Shown piece after piece: positions 6,275 to 8,922 of a stretch of 8,922 nt of DNA (its first letter is position 1; each line of letters opens with the position of its first letter). Source of the DNA: Planctomycetes bacterium RBG_16_43_13 (GTDB lineage Bacteria; Planctomycetota; MHYJ01); NCBI GenBank assembly GCA_001828445.1, contig MHYJ01000042.1, positions 1-8,922 on the forward strand. Direction: 5' to 3'. The translations under genes were made by a program, and so were the position numbers. The notes beneath the pieces were generated by a model, which made no database searches, was not told where the DNA came from, and was given only the letters and a program-made list of their open reading frames with translations.

Positions 6275-7649
6275 AGATTACCACTGGTTTCTCGTCATCT
6301 TCCTCCGCAAGCACCTCCCCCCACCTGTCCTCTCTGATAGATTCAAGGTAATTCAGGAAGAAGCTGAAGAACACCCCTCCGATTAAACCTAATGCAGTTG
6401 CAACCAGAACGTTTAACCATAAAATGGGAAATACCGGCCGCGTTGGAGGGGTGGCCACATCCACTACGACCACAGCCTGTATCTCTCTGGCTATCTGGGC
6501 CCTTTCTTCTTCGAATCCTACCTGCAGGGATTCAACGAGTTTCTTATTTAATTCCACCTCCCTGGATAATTGATTCATCTCAGAACCAAAGGAATGAAAC
6601 CTGTTAATCCTCGTATCAATATCTGCTATTGCACTCTTAAGGGCGTTAATACGGGTCTCCAGGGTTTCTCTTTTAACATTCAGATTGACAAGATTCTGGC
6701 GAAGGGTCTCGAAAAATGAATTAGGAGACTTTAACTGGCTCTTGATTAACCGATCTACTTCTTTATCAAGATTGGCCTGCGCCTCTGTATATTGCTCTTT
6801 CAAGGCGACCACAGCCGGATGAGATTCTTTGAGGGCGCCCTTTGTGCTTGCAATCTTGATCTCCAGATCAACTATCTGCCTTTTTAGATCTTCAATTAAA
6901 GGGGTCGTTACGACCATCTCTTCCGGGACATAGATGGTGGTCTCCTTTTTTATTTGTGCCTGTACACTATCTATCTCCTGACTCGTGTCTTTAAGGCTGA
7001 CCATAGAGTCATCCAGCGATTTTATAAAACTAACCTTTAGCGAGACAAGCTGCGGGGCTTCTTCTGACATATAATATAATTTATTTTTTTCCTGATAGTC
7101 CTTTAGCGCTTTCTCTGATTCTGCCAGCTTATTTCTGGTTTCCTCTTTCTGCGTCTCTAACGTCCTGAGATTTTTCATGGCAAGCTGTAACGAAAACCCG
7201 CCTATCATCTCATTCAATACCTCAGGATAGGCATTTGCAATATTTGCTGCAACCTCCGGATTCCTGTCTCTCACGTATACCTCTAACATATATTCATCGT
7301 TCAGGGAAAAATCAACATCCTTCTTATATCTGCTGAAGGGCTTCCGGGGATACTTATTTCGGATTTGCTCTATAATGGCATTGCTTTGCAAGAACCCCAA
7401 ATAGGGGGCATGGACCTCTTGTTGGACCTGAGGCTTTAACATATTGCGGGTCGCTCCATTATTGTCTCTATAAAAAGAGAGATTGTTTTCCTGTTGAGGT
7501 ATGAAGAAAACACTTTTTGCCTCATAGGTTTTTGGCAGTATACTGCTGATAACTGCAGCCGATATGATCGATAGCATGATTATTAAATAAATGGCCTTTT
7601 TTCTTTTATAAAGAATAAACCAGTAATCTATCAGGGTTGGATCTTTCAT
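6255..7649 (-). CDS. wzz: Wzz/GNVR-type polysaccharide co-polymerase (chain-length determinant)
   Basis: A 464-residue protein with the layout of polysaccharide co-polymerases: a short cytoplasmic start (DYWFILYKRKK, 8-18), membrane helix 1 at about 19-37, a Wzz-domain segment (LPKTYEAKSVFFIPQ, 38-52), a long periplasmic coiled-coil region at about 150-390, a proline-rich VATPPTRPVFP near 398-408, and membrane helix 2 to about 435. A short acidic tail of about 29 residues ends the protein. Members set glycan chain length by working with the Wzy polymerase in the inner membrane. The length fits the larger GNVR-containing group rather than the roughly 330-residue O-antigen Wzz proteins. The C-terminal tail has no Walker motifs or Tyr cluster, so no BY-kinase domain is fused, and none is present elsewhere in the window. 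ATG 7649 is the only early Met before an in-frame stop; its ribosome site is poor. Confidence 0.9.
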   Translation of the reverse strand: MKDPTLIDYWFILYKRKKAIYLIIMLSIISAAVISSILPKTYEAKSVFFIPQQENNLSFYRDNNGATRNMLKPQVQQEVHAPYLGFLQSNAIIEQIRNKYPRKPFSRYKKDVDFSLNDEYMLEVYVRDRNPEVAANIANAYPEVLNEMIGGFSLQLAMKNLRTLETQKEETRNKLAESEKALKDYQEKNKLYYMSEEAPQLVSLKVSFIKSLDDSMVSLKDTSQEIDSVQAQIKKETTIYVPEEMVVTTPLIEDLKRQIVDLEIKIASTKGALKESHPAVVALKEQYTEAQANLDKEVDRLIKSQLKSPNSFFETLRQNLVNLNVKRETLETRINALKSAIADIDTRINRFHSFGSEMNQLSREVELNKKLVESLQVGFEEERAQIAREIQAVVVVDVATPPTRPVFPILWLNVLVATALGLIGGVFFSFFLNYLESIREDRWGEVLAEEDDEKPVVIYEDIFK

Positions 7650-7676
7650 GTCGTTTTATTAAGCAATTTCTCCAGT

Positions 7677-7705
7677 AATTTAGTAAAACAGTATAACTAA
7701 GTCAA
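7677..7705 (-). promoter_or_regulatory. Candidate sigma-70-like promoter upstream of the Wzz-like gene
   Basis: On the minus strand TTGACT (7705-7700, 5 of 6 to consensus) and TAAATT (7682-7677, 4 of 6) are separated by exactly 17 bp. They lie in the 94-bp AT-rich gap between the polymerase stop (7744) and the Wzz-like start (7649). The predicted start near 7670 gives a leader of about 20 nt. The only GGAG nearby (7673-7670) would then fall at the very start of the transcript. AT-rich gaps often give such matches by chance. Confidence 0.3.
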
Positions 7706-7743
7706 TTAAATACCGCAATATCTCAAATCCGATCCTAATCAAA

Positions 7744-8922
7744 TTAACTCACCATGGCCATGCTTTCTTGCTGAAACATTTTGGATCTTTTTCGAATGAC
7801 AATGACAGCGCTTTCGACGAAGCCTATATATATCCAGTTGTAGTATGATAGAAAGTCGGGTTGAAACTGAATATTGATTAATAAAGCAATGAGCCCTACA
7901 AGGAGCGTCTTAAGAATGGCTTTTTCTTCCGGATCTCTTGCAATAAATATGGCAAAAATCAACCTTAATGCGCCATATAAAAAGATAGAGCAAAAGATCA
8001 GCAAGCCGAAAATGCCTACATCGTCGGCTGCAAGAACAAAAGCATTATGGGCCCCCCATCCGATGGCATCCTGAGTGTATTTTTTACCTTGCCCAAGGCC
8101 GGCGCCTATAAATGGATATTTATTGAAAAAACCTTCTATACCCCCCCTCATTAATTCTAATCGAAGACCTGTGTCTCCTAATAATTGCATTTCAGAAATA
8201 ATCGATTCATAAAAGATATGGACAAATCCACCCAAATAGGCAAATACCATGAAAAGGAGCAATAATAAAGATATATGTATGAAGTAAGGAGGCCACTTTA
8301 TCAACACAGAGAACAGTATTCCGACACCCAATCCAATAAAATTTGTCTTTGAAAAAGTTAGTATCAGTGCTATGCCTGTAATAACCATGGAAATGGTGAG
8401 CCATTTCTTATCTTTTCCTTTCAAAGAATTCCATAGATACAAAAAGGCATTGAAAACAATCAGGAGACTTAAAACAAGATAATTTGCCAGGAACAAATGC
8501 ATCTTCGTAAATGCAGGCACTCTCAGGAATGTTCCCATGGACGTCTGCTCAAGTATCAAGCCGATATTTCTCTTATCATATGCAGCAAAGATGACACCAG
8601 TTTTCAAGAATATTATCTCCTGTAAGATGCCCACGATGGCAGAAAATGTCGTTACGACAATCAGTGTCTTCATAAAATAGACAACACACTCTTTTCTTCT
8701 GACAATATCAATGATTAGAAAGGAGAAAAGCATCGCCTTGATAAGAGAAAGCATCGTATTTATAGACGCTAATCCACCATTGATGACAGATAGAATCCCA
8801 ATAGACAGGAGGGCCAGATTAAGATAATTTAATGAGCTGCCAACAATCTGATAATTCTTTCTGGTAAAAATAAGGATCAGCCAAAGGGGTACAATCGTAA
8901 CAAAAAAAAGATCGCTTATATC
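7744..8922 (-). CDS. O-antigen polymerase/ligase (Wzy_C family) membrane protein, 5' end outside window
   Basis: The frame is open from the TAA at 7746-7744 to the window edge, giving 392 visible residues. An ATG at 8754 is internal: the 56 codons before it continue a membrane-protein sequence (LFFVTIVPLWLILIF; SLNYLNLALLSIGILSVI), so the true start lies beyond 8922. Numbered from that internal Met, it has about ten hydrophobic segments, LTFSKTNFIGLG at 132-143, and the large loop typical of the Wzy_C family: GLRLELMRGGIEGFF at 196-210, YPFIGAGLGQG at 213-223 and GAHNAFVLAADDVGIFGLL at 234-252. The HN pair, the loop Arg residues and the G.G.G pattern are the family signature. These proteins polymerise lipid-linked repeat units or ligate glycan to lipid A core on the periplasmic side. 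Next to a Wzz-like and a Wzx-like protein the polymerase role is more likely; sequence alone does not separate Wzy from WaaL. Confidence 0.88.
   Translation of the reverse strand, partial: DISDLFFVTIVPLWLILIFTRKNYQIVGSSLNYLNLALLSIGILSVINGGLASINTMLSLIKAMLFSFLIIDIVRRKECVVYFMKTLIVVTTFSAIVGILQEIIFLKTGVIFAAYDKRNIGLILEQTSMGTFLRVPAFTKMHLFLANYLVLSLLIVFNAFLYLWNSLKGKDKKWLTISMVITGIALILTFSKTNFIGLGVGILFSVLIKWPPYFIHISLLLLLFMVFAYLGGFVHIFYESIISEMQLLGDTGLRLELMRGGIEGFFNKYPFIGAGLGQGKKYTQDAIGWGAHNAFVLAADDVGIFGLLIFCSIFLYGALRLIFAIFIARDPEEKAILKTLLVGLIALLINIQFQPDFLSYYNWIYIGFVESAVIVIRKRSKMFQQESMAMVS

Noticed and set aside
8752..8754. ATG at 8754 as the start of the polymerase-like gene
   Set aside because: The frame continues open upstream to the window edge with membrane-segment sequence, so this Met is internal.
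1..8922. tRNA, rRNA, CRISPR array, insertion sequence or clear rho-independent terminator
   Set aside because: I saw no cloverleaf, no regularly spaced repeats, no transposase, and no GC-rich hairpin followed by a T run in the gaps between genes.

Overview
The window is a piece of a surface-polysaccharide (O-antigen, capsule or exopolysaccharide) locus of the Wzx/Wzy-dependent type. Every supportable gene lies on the minus strand, so transcription runs from base 8922 toward base 1. A Wzz-type co-polymerase, a Wzy/WaaL-like membrane protein and a Wzx-like flippase together suggest a Gram-negative or other diderm bacterium. The base composition is moderately AT-rich. Nothing here fixes the lineage; the abundance of alkaline-phosphatase (AlkP) superfamily genes would fit deltaproteobacteria, Nitrospirota or Planctomycetota-like groups, but that is a guess.

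Layout in transcription order. (1) 8922-7744: O-antigen polymerase/ligase-like membrane protein, its 5' end outside the window. (2) 7649-6255: Wzz/GNVR chain-length co-polymerase without a kinase domain, preceded by a candidate promoter. (3) 6274-6029 and 6020-5736: two small, unrecognised proteins, each with one C-terminal membrane segment. (4) About 5740-5588: a decayed 5' fragment of a second copy of the sulfatase-like gene found at 4765-3500. (5) 5492-4773: class I SAM methyltransferase, preceded by a TATAAT box and a perfect 13-bp palindrome. (6) 4765-3500: sulfatase-fold enzyme with Thr in place of the formylglycine Cys. (7) 3489-1750: COG3379-like AlkP-superfamily phosphohydrolase/phosphodiesterase. 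(8) 1750-665: a diverged paralogue of gene 7, broken by an internal deletion of about 0.6 kb and a 1-nt frameshift. (9) 638-1: N-terminal half of a Wzx-type flippase, cut by the window edge.

How they fit together: flippase, polymerase and co-polymerase form the export and chain-length machinery. The methyltransferase and the AlkP-superfamily enzymes probably modify the glycan, its lipid-linked precursor or an activated donor. The AlkP proteins start directly in the catalytic fold without a signal peptide, so they look cytoplasmic. The most notable feature is this AlkP block: two enzyme families, each with one intact and one decayed copy, all three readable C-termini ending in the same tail (S..EE...LK.LGYL), and the methyltransferase lying between the sulfatase remnant and the intact sulfatase. 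It looks like a modification module that was duplicated and is now being trimmed.
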